From the NCBI GenBank assembly GCA_000697055.1, contig JNDT01001438.1, forward strand, positions 1-29,506: a stretch of 29,506 nt of DNA. Reading direction: 5' to 3'. The notes beneath the pieces are model-generated. The model did not search any database and was not told the DNA's origin. It saw nothing but the letters and a program-made list of their open reading frames with translations. Position 1 is the stretch's first letter. Every line of letters begins with the position of its first letter. Positions 19,558 to 29,506 of the stretch are shown here, piece after piece. This DNA comes from Saksenaea vasiformis B4078. Lineage: Eukaryota; Mucoromycota; Mucoromycetes; Mucorales; Saksenaeaceae. The translations under genes and the position numbers were made by a program.

Positions 19558-22500
19558 ATGCCACCAGGTGTGCGATATGATCCTGCCAACGGTGGACAGA
19601 TGGGCGATCACCCATCACCTTATCGACAACAACAACCACAACAGCAACAACCAGATAGTTACGCCACTTCTATCGGCCGAAGAGCAACAACACTCGGCCG
19701 AGCACCTACTCGCCGTATCGTACCTGGTGCTAACGGTATCGCAAACGCGAGTCAAAATATTCAACGTGGCCGTACCTTGATTCGACCAGATCGGTACCAA
19801 GAGCCGCCACCGCTACTTACAGGAAAACCCACAACAAGTCAAAGTTTATTCGACCCTTGGGTCTTGTTCTCACGGATTGTCACTTTCTGGGCCCTGCCAC
19901 CCATGTTAAAAGCCTTTTCGATGGGCGACGCAGGCATGCAGCAAGCCTGGCGAGAAAAGATCACGTTGTGCTTCATCATTGCATGTATGGGTGGCTTCGT
20001 CGCCTTCATCACCATCGGTCTCAGCTCTGTCCTGTGTCCTCCCGACCAAGCTAGCAATCAGCAAAATTATCTTTCGTACAATGACTCTATCAACAGTGGT
20101 AACGTATCACAAGTTCCATAAAAGATCCGCGGAAGAGAAAGTTTTTTTGTGTGTGAAAGAAACTGACAACAGGGAATAGCATCATTACTGGGAATATTGG
20201 GTTGGCAGTTCAACATCTCACAATCCAAAGTGAGTCAAGGCATCGATTTTTATAACATGCTGCCTGGTTCGGATATCACCAACTACTTTACGCATGGCAC
20301 CAACGTGGCATCTTGTCTCAACACGGGCGATCCTATTGCATCTTCGTTCCAGGCCGTCACCTTCAACCCCTGCGTACCGAACAACGGCTACCAAGGATGC
20401 CCTCTCGGTCCCCTGAGCCTGGCAACATTCCAGCAGTTGAACTTGCAGAACACCAGTCGCCAAGTCGGCTTCGACTGGATTCAGCTTGCCTCGCCTAGCC
20501 TGTCGAATTTCTTTGTTATTGATGGCAACGTGCTGAACATGGATCCGTACATTACTGCTCATCCGCAACCCATCCCTGGTGATGCACTAGATGCTCTCAT
20601 CCGCAGCGTTCTCAGCCAACCATTTGCAGAGGGCGGACGCGATGGCACCAAGATGTTCTTCCGCCGACCCGAGTTCCGAGGTTCCATCAACTGCTTAGTT
20701 CAAAAGTATCGTGCAGGCCATATCGATAAAGCAACCCCCGGTTGTTTCACAGCATCCATTATCCTGTTCTGTTCACTGTTTGTTGTGTTATCTATTGTGT
20801 TTGCGCGATTCTTCATGGCGCTCATTTTCTCTTGGTTCATTTCCCGCAAACTTTCGCGCGACCCGCCACCGCTCGCTCGATCTGCCCCTGTCGTTTTGCC
20901 CAATCAAACCGTGGAGATGTCTGATATCAAGAGCCCGCCACGCATGGACTCAGGCACAGCATTTGGTGGCGTTGGAAGAAAGAGTATTGAAGTCGGCAAT
21001 GATTTATACACCGTTATGTTAATCACTTGTTACTCGGAAAACACCGAAGGCATTCGTGCTACCGTCGAATCTTTGTCCATGACCGATTATCCTGACGATC
21101 GCAAACTACTTTTCTTGATTGCAGATGGTATCATCACTGGTCACGGAGAGACAATGTCAACCCCCGACATGTGCCTGTCTCTCATCACATTTGATGATGA
21201 AAGCATGAAAAACCCCGATCCCAAGGAATACATTGCCGTTGCTGTGGGCGCCAAGCAATACAACTGTGCCAAGGTCTACGCTGGACATTATGGTAAAACG
21301 CAAAATTATTTTGTGTTACTTTGACTAATACAAATATGGATAGTGTGCAAGGGCCATAAGGTTCCTATGATTTTGGTTGTCAAGTGCGGCAATCCTGATG
21401 AGCAAGGCAAACCCAAACCAGGAAACCGCGGAAAAAGAGATTCACAGTTGATTCTCATGAACTTTTTCAGTCGTGTTACGTACAATGATCGGATGACGCC
21501 CCTGGACTATGATCTGTTTCGGAAGATACAATATCTCTTGGGTGTGACCCCCGATTATTTTGAGATCGTGCTAATGGTGAGGAAAGGAGGAGAGCGCGGA
21601 GGGGGAAGCTGTAACAGGATCATCTGTTTCATGTATGGAATTACTGATGCTTGAAACATAGGTTGACGCTGATACAAAGGTCTATCAATCGTCCCTTCGA
21701 TTGCTAGTCAATTGTATGGTAAACGATAACTTGATCATGGGATTGTGCGGCGAAACCAAAATTGCGAATAAGCGTGATTCGTGGGTGACCGCCATTCAGG
21801 TGTATGAATACTTTATTTCACATCATTTGGCTAAAGGTTTCGAGGCTGTCTTCGGTGGTGTGACATGCTTGCCTGGTTGTTTCTGTATGTATCGGTTGAA
21901 AGCTCGTAAGGGTGACGGCGACTGGATTCCCATCATCACCAAGCCAGAAATTGTGCAGGAATACTCGAGTAATACGATTGACACGCTTCACCAAAAGAAC
22001 CTGTTACTGCTGGGTGAGGATCGTTTCTTAACAACGTTGATGCTTCGAAATTTCCCGTTCCGTAAAATGGTCTTCACGCCACAGGCTGTAAGTAAAAAAA
22101 AAAGTTCTTTTTTCCTGGTATCCCACATGAATATTGACAACTTGCATGCAGATCTGCAAAACCATCGTGCCAGATGAATTCAAGGTTCTCTTGTCTCAGC
22201 GCCGTCGATGGATTAACTCTACGATTCACAACCTGTTTGAACTTGTCCTTGTCCGTAATCTTTGCGGTACCTTTTGCTTCTCCATGCAGTTTGTCGTTAT
22301 GATGGATTTGATCGGTACATTGACTCTTCCCGTGGCCATTATCCTGACCGTCGTGTTGATTGCATCTATGGCAAAGACCCAGATCACGAGTTTCACCATG
22401 GCTGTACCTTTGATTCTGCTGATCATTGTCTTGTTTTCGCCAGCTTTCCTGATTTTGATCACTACACGCAAATGGGTTTACCTCGCTTGGATGATAGTCT

Positions 22501-23147
22501 ACTTGTTCGCTCTTCCAGTATGGAACTTCATTCTGCCCGTCTACGCTTTCTGGCATTTTGACGACTTCTCGTGGGGTGAGACCCGTAAGGTTGAGGGTGA
22601 AGCCAAAGACGACGATCACAGTAAAAAGGATGGTGTATTCGATCCCAGCAAAGTGCCTTTAAAGCGATGGGAGGATTACGAACGTAAACGCGTGCGAGCC
22701 AATAAGAGACGTGAGCGAAAGGAACGACAAATGCGGGAAATGGGTCCTACCCATCTGACGCATTCCATGGTGTCACCAGACGAGGACGAATCGCGACGCG
22801 GCTTATTGCAGGATCCTCATATGGACGACGACTCTGCCTCCAACGTATCCTACCGATCAGAAAATCCACCTGTGCATTATTTTGATCCATCAAAGGAAGC
22901 ACCAGCAAAGTCCGCGGGTGGCTACGTTCCTTCGTATCGCCCTCAGTCTCAGGCACCGCAAGCACGTTCCCATGGTGTTCCACATCCATCACAGCCTGTA
23001 CCCACTGCGCCTGGCCCGTGGGGACCTCAGCAAAACTTCCATCCATCACCACGACAGCAGCCGCATCATCCACAGCCACAGGGTGGCCAGTACGCTGGTG
23101 CACGGCCTGGTCCACCACCTAATCAAGGATCATACCATGGTTTCTAA
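19558..23147 (+). CDS. Chitin synthase, class IV (Chs3-like)
   Basis: Five exons: 19558-20098, 20180-21292, 21344-21576, 21662-22087, 22152-23147; 3309 nt, 1102 aa. Introns are 81, 51, 85 and 64 nt. Layout: Gln/Pro-rich N-terminus; two membrane helices (about 101-118 and 135-158) around the family segment MQQAWREKI; an extracytoplasmic cytochrome-b5-like stretch with GWQFNIS...GSDITNYF; a helix pair near 369-403; then the glycosyltransferase 2 domain with ADG near 496-498, DAD (631-633), EDR (748-750) and QRRRW (787-791). A cluster of helices (about 808-900) ends in the SWGETR segment, followed by a Pro/Gln/His-rich tail. Family knowledge: these enzymes polymerise UDP-GlcNAc into chitin at the plasma membrane. 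There is no myosin motor, so it is class IV rather than V/VII. Intron 1 uses the acceptor at 20179, the only nearby one that restores frame. Subclass is by recalled motifs. Confidence 0.93.
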
Positions 23148-23323
23148 GTTGTATTTTCTTACAGACCGTTTTTTCAACTTTTCCCTGACGATAAGTTGGC
23201 CTAACCATTGTTTTATTTCATGATGGCAAAGGCTAAATTTCAAGCATTGCTAGACCACGACTGTAATCGTATTCATTTATCATTCTCTTCATTAGTTGAT
23301 TTAACAACCTTCACGCTTTTCTA

Positions 23324-23329
23324 AATAAA
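23324..23329 (+). terminator. Likely poly(A) signal of the chitin synthase gene
   Basis: AATAAA lies 177 bases after the stop codon, in AT-rich 3' flanking DNA. Confidence 0.4.
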
Positions 23330-23465
23330 AGAAATCAAAACAAGGATAACAGCGAATTAAGTAATTGGGATCTGACTTCGCATTTTTTTTTTGGCATTAA
23401 TCTATGCAAATATCGCATCTATTGAATTTAATACGTGAGGGAAGTTTTATACAAAAAATCATCTC

Positions 23466-23906
23466 TTTTGTAGACCGATGGCTCTTAGACATTACCACCA
23501 TCCTCGACGTTTGAGAGCGGTACATGCCTTCGGATAGATGAGAGAAAGTAGTTTCTCCCTAATGATGCGGTACGTAGACCATTCCGTAGATGTATCCCGT
23601 AAGAACAATGTACTTGCCGTAAAATTACTTCCTTCTAGACACATGCTTGCCTACACCATCGGTTGATACATCAATTTTCTTCCCCGTAGAAAGAAAGAGC
23701 AAGTGCAGGTCCACTTTAGGATCACCGACCTCGGATCGTAGCTTGAACGCCTCTGGCATGGTGTCACCCCTACAGTAGCATGAACAAGGCCGTTTCGAGG
23801 GTTGCTAGCCGATCTCACCAGTGACCAGTTTCTCCACCATCGGGCCCAAAATTTGATGAAAAATCGGCCTCTGATAAGTTTTCAAGCATGTCTCTCCAGA
23901 AGACAT
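23466..23906 (-). pseudogene. Decayed minus-strand coding relic
   Basis: One minus-strand frame, starting at an ATG at 23906, stays protein-like for about 440 bases and is interrupted by three stops, including a TAG at 23805-23807. Readable blocks include MSSGETCLKTYQRPIFHQIL, then PEAFKLRSEVGDPKVDLHLL, then KYIVLTGYIYGMVYVPHH, then GETTFSHLSEGMYRSQTSRM. A GTGAGA..CTGTAG pair (49 nt) spans the first stop but would shift the frame. No family is recognised. Single-frame continuity suggests recent loss by nonsense changes rather than many indels. Confidence 0.4.
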
Positions 23907-24889
23907 ATGTAGTGATGAAAGTCGAATAAAAACTGGGAGACGAGGAATACAATGAAATCGGGATGTGAGATGATTTTATTCTGGGATCAGAACAAGAGAT
24001 CAAGGCTACGCTAAGTGATGATGCTCCTTGTAACGCTGAATCGCGTCAGTGATGGAATTCCTGAATTAGTTCAGATATATTTAGTTGAACATCCGCTTAT
24101 AATTGAACTAGACAATTTGATATAGCTGGATACTACAGCATGAAGCTAGAATCTGGTGGAAAAACATAAGCAACTCAAGATCGAATATCAGTTCACGAAA
24201 ATCTTGCAAGTGGAGGTACACCCTTCACTTTTTGTTCTCTGTAAATAAGCGTGGGTAGCATTCACTGCATCCTTTGGGACTAAGTTCCTTGATAAACGCT
24301 ATAGATATATGAGTGAAGACCTTACTCAGCAGGAAACATCTTAGATTCAAGCGTCCCACTACTATTTTTGTCAGCGATGCGTTTGCCATGTCTCTGAATT
24401 TGGGGTGCCAGATTTTTTGGCTCGGCAGTCATGTCTGTAGTGGAGGGATTTTTTAAATGCCGACGTCGACTGTGCGCCAAATTCAGGCGTGCTCACTTCG
24501 CTGGGAAATTGATGAGACGATGCTTATTCTCCAGTGCGGGTTCATTCTAGTTCTACCTAGGTGATTATCTGCAACATATATCACTTATCTCTAATTATCT
24601 ATCAGTTTCTCCATATTATAACGTTATTAGTAGCTATAGGCTCACATAAGTCTGAGGCTGTTCCCAATAACCACCCTGTGCAAACGGTCATTGTGTTCGA
24701 TAGGCAACCACTGACTTATATCCACATTATATGATACATATTATACCAACATAGTGTGCAAGTCAATAAAGATGCAAAGTAGCTGTTTATTGAGATTAAA
24801 GCGATTAATTTCCAGCTGGGTTTGTTCGACATCTCCTTCCTCCATATAAATCGATCCGACGGTTTAAAAATGGAATCTTTGTAAAAAAC
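23907..24889. other. Intergenic with a small inverted repeat
   Basis: No intact gene. An imperfect inverted pair, CTGAATTTGGGGTGCCAG (24394-24411) and CTGTGCGCCAAATTCAG (24470-24486), encloses about 58 bases and may be a foldback-element remnant. A short coding-like run (DGIPELVQIYLVEHPLIIEL near 24053-24120) ends in TAG. Confidence 0.4.
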
Positions 24890-26339
24890 TTGAAGAACCC
24901 TACATATTGCGAAATGAAAGACAATATGGTGGTACGTTGGCCCATAGCAGGATTTCGTTGCCTAACTCTACAGAAGATTCTACTTCCGTGCGTTTATGAT
25001 TACTTACCGTTACAAGCTTGTCTCTGCCTGCAGGCATTCATTGATTTCTTCATTCAAGCAAACGGGTGCTGAGTATAAAGAATCAGCATTAGCCGAAATG
25101 GAAGCTGTTCTGGAGAGATATTACTACCACAGCTCCATATTTGAATCATATTCCAAGGTGCCAACGAAAACTCACTTTCTATGGTCATCATCTCAGGTTT
25201 GCTTAGTGCCGTATGCGTTTCCCTAAAAATCATATGATGACCAAATACGCTCAGGACATACGAAGCCTGGTGCTGCGGGAAGCTATTCTACCATGCATAG
25301 CGAGCATCAACATATAATGGATGCAAAAACGCCGTCAAAGCGCACTAACAGCCGTTGGGATTCTGTGGCCCAGGTGAATGATGAACCCATTTATTGAATC
25401 AATATTAATGAGAATTCTGCGTATAGATGACTCGCCACGTCCAGTACCGTGATATATTATTTGACTTGAAGAACACTACTCCCATAGAGGCTTTACCTAC
25501 GAAAATAGACCCTGCAAGCTTTCCACCACGACGTATCATTCTATCCTCGCAGGTTTCAGGTTTTCAAAAGATTGTCAATCAATTCCTCATCACCATGTAT
25601 ACATTTCAATTTCAAGCATCTCCTAATCGCATTTCTTGATACAGAGCTTGAGAATCTGGTATCAACATAAAAAGCAAGGAACACGCCCAATCTCGACACA
25701 ACTGAGGTAGAGATTTTTAGTACCCTTACAATAGAAGATCGCGATATCGACGGAAAAATCATCACGGAAAGGCCACGAACACATGATAATTTCCATGGTC
25801 AGAGCCGCAAAGATCATGCAAAGTTCAAGTCGCGACACACCGATATGTTCTATGGGCAGCCATTACTGCTATTCAAAGTCCTCTATCGTGGAAAGATACT
25901 TGAATTATGCTTGGCACAACGATCTACATCAATAAATGTTTCACACGCAACTGGCCTAGAAGTAGTTCGTCCTACATTACAGGAGAACTATAATGGCGCA
26001 TTCATTGCCTTTGTGAGCAATATTCAACGACTGATCTGGATAGTCCCTGAATTTACCACGCGACGTTCATCAAGCGGAAGAACAGTCTCTAATTATGCGT
26101 ATGATAACTACCTTGTCAACAGTGATGCAGACAGATTTTCATGGATACAAGGACGTGGAATACAACAGCAAGATCTCACTGACGCTCATGTAGACTGGGA
26201 AGCGAATGTCATTGGTAGTTCCGAACACATCTATGACGATAGCGATACCGACACCGATAGTAACGCTAACACTGACGATAGCAACGGTAACGACGAGAAT
26301 ACAGATGCTGAAGATGAGGCATTTCCTAAAAATGTTTAA
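24890..26339 (+). pseudogene. Frameshifted Plavaka-type transposase, C-terminal part
   Basis: Consecutive plus-strand segments in different frames follow the order of a Plavaka (CACTA-like) transposase C-terminus. These are 24890-25072 (RCLTLQKILLPCVYDYLP, then FIDFFIQA), 25066-25226 (EYKESALAEMEAVLERYYYH), 25213 onward (FPKNHMMTKYAQDIRSL), about 25268-25373 (GSYSTMHSEHQHIMDAKTP), 25427-25558 (MTRHVQYRDILFDLK) and 25671-26339 (222 codons; FYGQPLLLFKVLYRGKILEL, then FVSNIQRLIWIVPEF, then NYLVNSDADRFSW and an Asp/Asn/Thr-rich acidic tail). Between 25373 and 25427 a GTGAAT..TATAG intron is credible, and GTTTCA..ATACAG at 25559-25644 another; the other changes look like indels. The N-terminal catalytic half is absent. 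Family assignment is by remembered sequence pattern. Confidence 0.6.
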
Positions 26340-27626
26340 TAAATGCAAAAGCTGAGATGTTAGACAACTGCAAGCGTTAACAAAGTTTTGGAAACGTATT
26401 GACAATGTCAGCAAGGTTCTTCAGGTTGCAGAGAGGTTCTGATATGTATCTGTAAGCCTCCCCTATTTTTGACAAGGTAAAACGAAGGAAATTTTGCAGA
26501 TGACAGCTCAGTTGAGGCTTCGGCGAGGTAAACTAACCGACCAATAAAGTATTGAATCTCATTTACACCTCGTTGGTATTAGTCAGGTAACTGAGGATCA
26601 AAAATGGTTACAGAGCTTCGGGTCGCTGGTTTGTTCTTCCGATGTCACCTTTGGGATATTTCAGGAACATATGATTATCATCACTTTTGGGACACCAAGT
26701 ATTCCCACAAAATTTTCGCATGCAGCAGTCCTGACGGTATATTTCAGGAACATGGGATCATCAGGATTTCTGGCTAACGGAAGATTTCCGTCCATATCCA
26801 CGAAAATCCATAAAAGGCAACCCACGAAAACTTTATAGTACACATATACATGTATCACTGTCGGTATTTTAAAAAAGGGTGGCAGCGAGATCCAAAACAA
26901 CCCTACATGGTTTTAATGACCGCTGGCTATGGTGGCTGTCTGGGATGGTTTAAATACTTTAGATCCCAGGAGATAGGTTAACAATCCATCGGCAGCATAT
27001 ACCGTAGCCATGTCTGATGTAGGTCATCCACTTGCAGGGGACGGTTTCCCTTGCTTTTCCTGTCTTATATTCGATTAAACCGATGGTGTCCATAAAATAC
27101 TCGAGCGTTTTTAATCCAGCAAAAGTAGATGAGATTATAGAGAAGGCTTTTATCGATATTTCTAACTGAAGTTCATAAAACAGAATGCATCCCATGTCCA
27201 CCTCTGACGACTATGTGTACTAATCACAAAGACCATGATGACCTCATGAGCATATCCCTTAGCAGACCTAGTCTTATCTTAATGAACAAAGAACTCAACA
27301 AGACAGAAGCCACGCCTTTGAACCGGATCTCACAAATACTTTCCATCATGCCCGTCGTATAGGTCACATATATGGGCATAGATCAAGCCAATTACAACTA
27401 TCAAACCTATTGTCCAGAGGCAAGGTCGTAATCTCCGAAGCACATAGAGCATAATAAGGGCAGACGCGTAAACAAAAGTAAATATTTCTTACCTTCACTC
27501 AAAACAACGAAGAATCTTGAAGAATACCCGCTTCGTTATCGACAAGCACATCAAGCAAAATCCACAAAATCCACAGACTCCATAGTAAATAGAGCAAGTA
27601 TTACAAATCCCGATCAATACAGATGT
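26340..27626. other. Intergenic accessory DNA with weak relics
   Basis: It holds a plus-strand coding-like run at 26604-26780 (MVTELRVAGLFFRCHLWD...), a minus-strand 80-codon frame at 27201-26959 (MDMGCILFYELQLEIS...) and a 15-nt direct repeat, ATATTTCAGGAACAT, at 26656-26670 and 26739-26753. None is a recognisable gene. Confidence 0.35.
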
Positions 27627-29506
27627 TTACTCACGTGTCTTCTTTTCGATCTTTTTGGTGCGGATACTTTCAACTAATTTGCTGTAACGTTCACCAATAA
27701 GCCTTTCGCCGTTGGTGCTGTCAAGAACCATAAGTATTGGTTCAAGACCATCCGTCAGTTCCAGCTCAGACTTTTCAATTTCAGCTGCTTCCGAGGGGAG
27801 CACCACAAGCATCGAGAAATAATATCCGTCAGGACAATATTCCCTTAACGACCTTTCCAAGTGCTCATTGACTTTTGTTGCTAAGGTCATACGGACGGCC
27901 TTTTTGGTATCCCTTGATGATAACCGTTCCTCGTTCCGGAACTTCACCTGCACAAATACCGGGTATTTTATCATACCAACGCGTAAAATGAACGCTATGT
28001 CCGGACCCGATGGATTGGGTTTGGGGAAAAAGAACGGCGCCACAGGTTCTTGAAAATCTATCTCCATAGCTGTCATATGAATGTCAAGAAATTCTGTCAA
28101 GCTGATCGCCGCATTCCTAACCCCAACGTTTCGACCTTCCCAGTTCACAATTTCTACCACCTCATCGAGCATCTCCGTCACTCTCTCTGTCTTCCATCTG
28201 AAAAGGTCCTCCACATCTCTAAGTAGCTTGCCGTGCAAGACGCCTATCAACATCCAAGGTACAACTTCCTCCCAAAGAGAGCCCCTTGCGTTTGGGCTGT
28301 CGATTGATCTAAAAACGTTTTCATAGTACCTTAAAAATTGCGGATCGTGGTGGTTGAAATAATTGATTGCTCCCTCATAGACAAAAGGTTCGTCGATGAC
28401 TGTGGTAATAGTTGGATGGGCAATGACTTCTACCATCGTCGTATCGACATGTATCGTTTCCAAATTTCCCCCAGACGGCTGCTTTAAGCAACGAAGGCGG
28501 CCAATCGAAGATTCGACCAACGAGGGGACACCTCCGCATATTTGATGCACAGCACCGCGCGTTCGCATACCCACGACAGCCCGTTTTAATGACAAACATC
28601 ATGTCGGAACAAGCTGGGAACTGCTCCCTCTTTGCCACAGTCGCCAGTTCAACGCGATCAAGCTCGACACAGATATTTCCTCTATCCCTTGGCTTCCCAT
28701 TGCCATTTGGGTACGCGGTCAAGTTGTCCCATACCGCATTCATATGTCTTTGCCAATTGTCATGTGCCATAACTGTCTCATTTCTGTTACTGATCGCATC
28801 CTTCACGACCAGTTCGATTACTGTGACAATCGGTCTAAATCTACCTTGAAGTCGGCAGTACAGTCGACTGATAGCCTCTGACGGCAGTAAGCTGTTCAAA
28901 AGCCCCAATGCATCACCTCCCAACTGCTCGCCAACGTATTTGATGAAGTCACGGATGGAATCCTCGCCTTCCCATCCAGGGAAGTTGACCACGCGTCGAT
29001 CTAACGGGGTCTTACTAATGTTTGGATCTCTCTTGCTGGCGCTTCCCGAATCATTTATCCATTCTAGATCGTAATGACTGAGTCCAGTTCCGCATGGAAT
29101 TATACAGTAGAGATATTCGCTCACGGATATATGTCGAAACCCATGCAGGATCGGAGAGAGAACTGGCCGCAGTTCATTGCTTTGCGTAGAGACATAGTCG
29201 CCGAATCCAATGTCTCGCAAATTCTGTGCTTAGTCGAGGAAAATCAGGAACTTGGAACGTCCTCCAATATGAAAACCGTAGCCTCGGAGTAGAACCGTTA
29301 CACGATCGAACGTCGCTCTCAAATAGTCAGGAAGTTGGGCGTAGTAGCGTTCATTCTTGAAAATTTCGGTTACAGTAGCGTTGAAGAGCTCGTGGAAGAA
29401 ATCATCGATTGTTTGTCCCTCATAGGTGAAGACATACGGGCAGACTTGAAGAAGCATCCACCTTTCCGGAGTGAATGCTCCGTTCTGGCCAATTTTCAGA
29501 CACCAT
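27627..29506 (-). pseudogene. Crinkler (CRN)-type P-loop NTPase/nuclease protein, interrupted and partial
   Basis: On the minus strand the gene enters from the right edge, so its N-terminus and Walker A are outside the window, and it ends at 27627. Readable family segments: Walker B-type strand SKFLIFLD near 29233-29256; PVLSPILHGFRHIS; CGTGLSHYDLEW; LQGRFRPIVTVIE; RGNICVELDRVE; IDEPFVYEGAINYF; and a C-terminal restriction-nuclease-like core with PDIAFIL (near 28000) and the VQVKF strand (QVK at 27942-27950). Family knowledge: such NTPase-plus-nuclease proteins are called Crinklers or CR effectors in oomycetes and fungi, thought to act on host or competitor nuclei or in conflicts between elements. 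Two breaks: an in-frame TAA at 29230-29232 and a one-base frame change near 28586-28597 beside short T and A runs. Either breaks or sequencing errors are possible; the rest is well preserved. Confidence 0.65.

Noticed and set aside
22074..22619. 181-codon minus-strand frame
   Set aside because: Shadow opposite the membrane-helix exon of the chitin synthase gene.
25559..25710. Homeodomain-like helix (LRIWYQHKKQ)
   Set aside because: It resembles the WFQNRR helix, but the segments before and after fit the Plavaka transposase C-terminus in order, and no helix 1-2 lies at the right distance.
1..29506. CRISPR arrays, rRNA genes, bacterial-type operons
   Set aside because: None seen; the intron-containing genes show this is eukaryotic nuclear DNA.

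Overview
The window reads as nuclear DNA of a filamentous fungus, most likely an early-diverging (Mucoromycota-type) lineage. This rests on many 45-85 nt GT..AG introns, moderately AT-rich intergenic DNA, a division 2 chitin synthase, an EF-hand MscS channel, and debris of Plavaka-type transposons and Crinkler-type proteins. Phylum is an inference; no rRNA or other marker is present.

Layout. (1) 1-2490: no intact gene. There are two decayed plus-strand coding relics and a long imperfect hairpin. (2) 2494-3084, minus: a small secreted, Kex2-site-containing, cysteine-free protein. (3) 4217-4865, plus: a two-exon, four-helix membrane protein of unknown function. (4) 4866-7620: gene-poor, with a degenerate ~39-bp tandem repeat and a minus-strand coding relic. 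(5) 7624-9243, plus: a five-exon MPE1/RBBP6 gene, convergent with a four-exon NSE1 gene (9342-10227, minus). Both end in RING-type zinc domains. (6) 10501-11007: a TA-flanked MITE with double-motif terminal inverted repeats and a second inverted pair inside. (7) 11008-14950: a gene desert with relics and a perfect 15-bp hairpin. (8) 15004-17669, plus: a nine-exon EF-hand MscS channel (Msy1/Msy2 type). (9) 19558-23147, plus: a five-exon chitin synthase of the class IV (Chs3-like) group. (10) 23148-29506: accessory DNA. It holds a minus-strand relic, a frameshifted Plavaka-like transposase (24890-26339, plus) and a Crinkler-type P-loop NTPase/nuclease gene (minus, running off the right edge), which is broken by one in-frame stop and one frame change.

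The four well-supported housekeeping genes act in separate processes: mRNA 3'-end formation, the SMC5/6 complex, calcium/osmotic response and cell-wall synthesis. They are not a functional cluster. For these four, exon joins were worked out by hand from splice consensus, reading phase and family conservation, and every exon sum is divisible by three. Exon joins for the 4217 gene rest on less evidence. Relic calls rest on coding-like stretches that hop between frames and are correspondingly uncertain.
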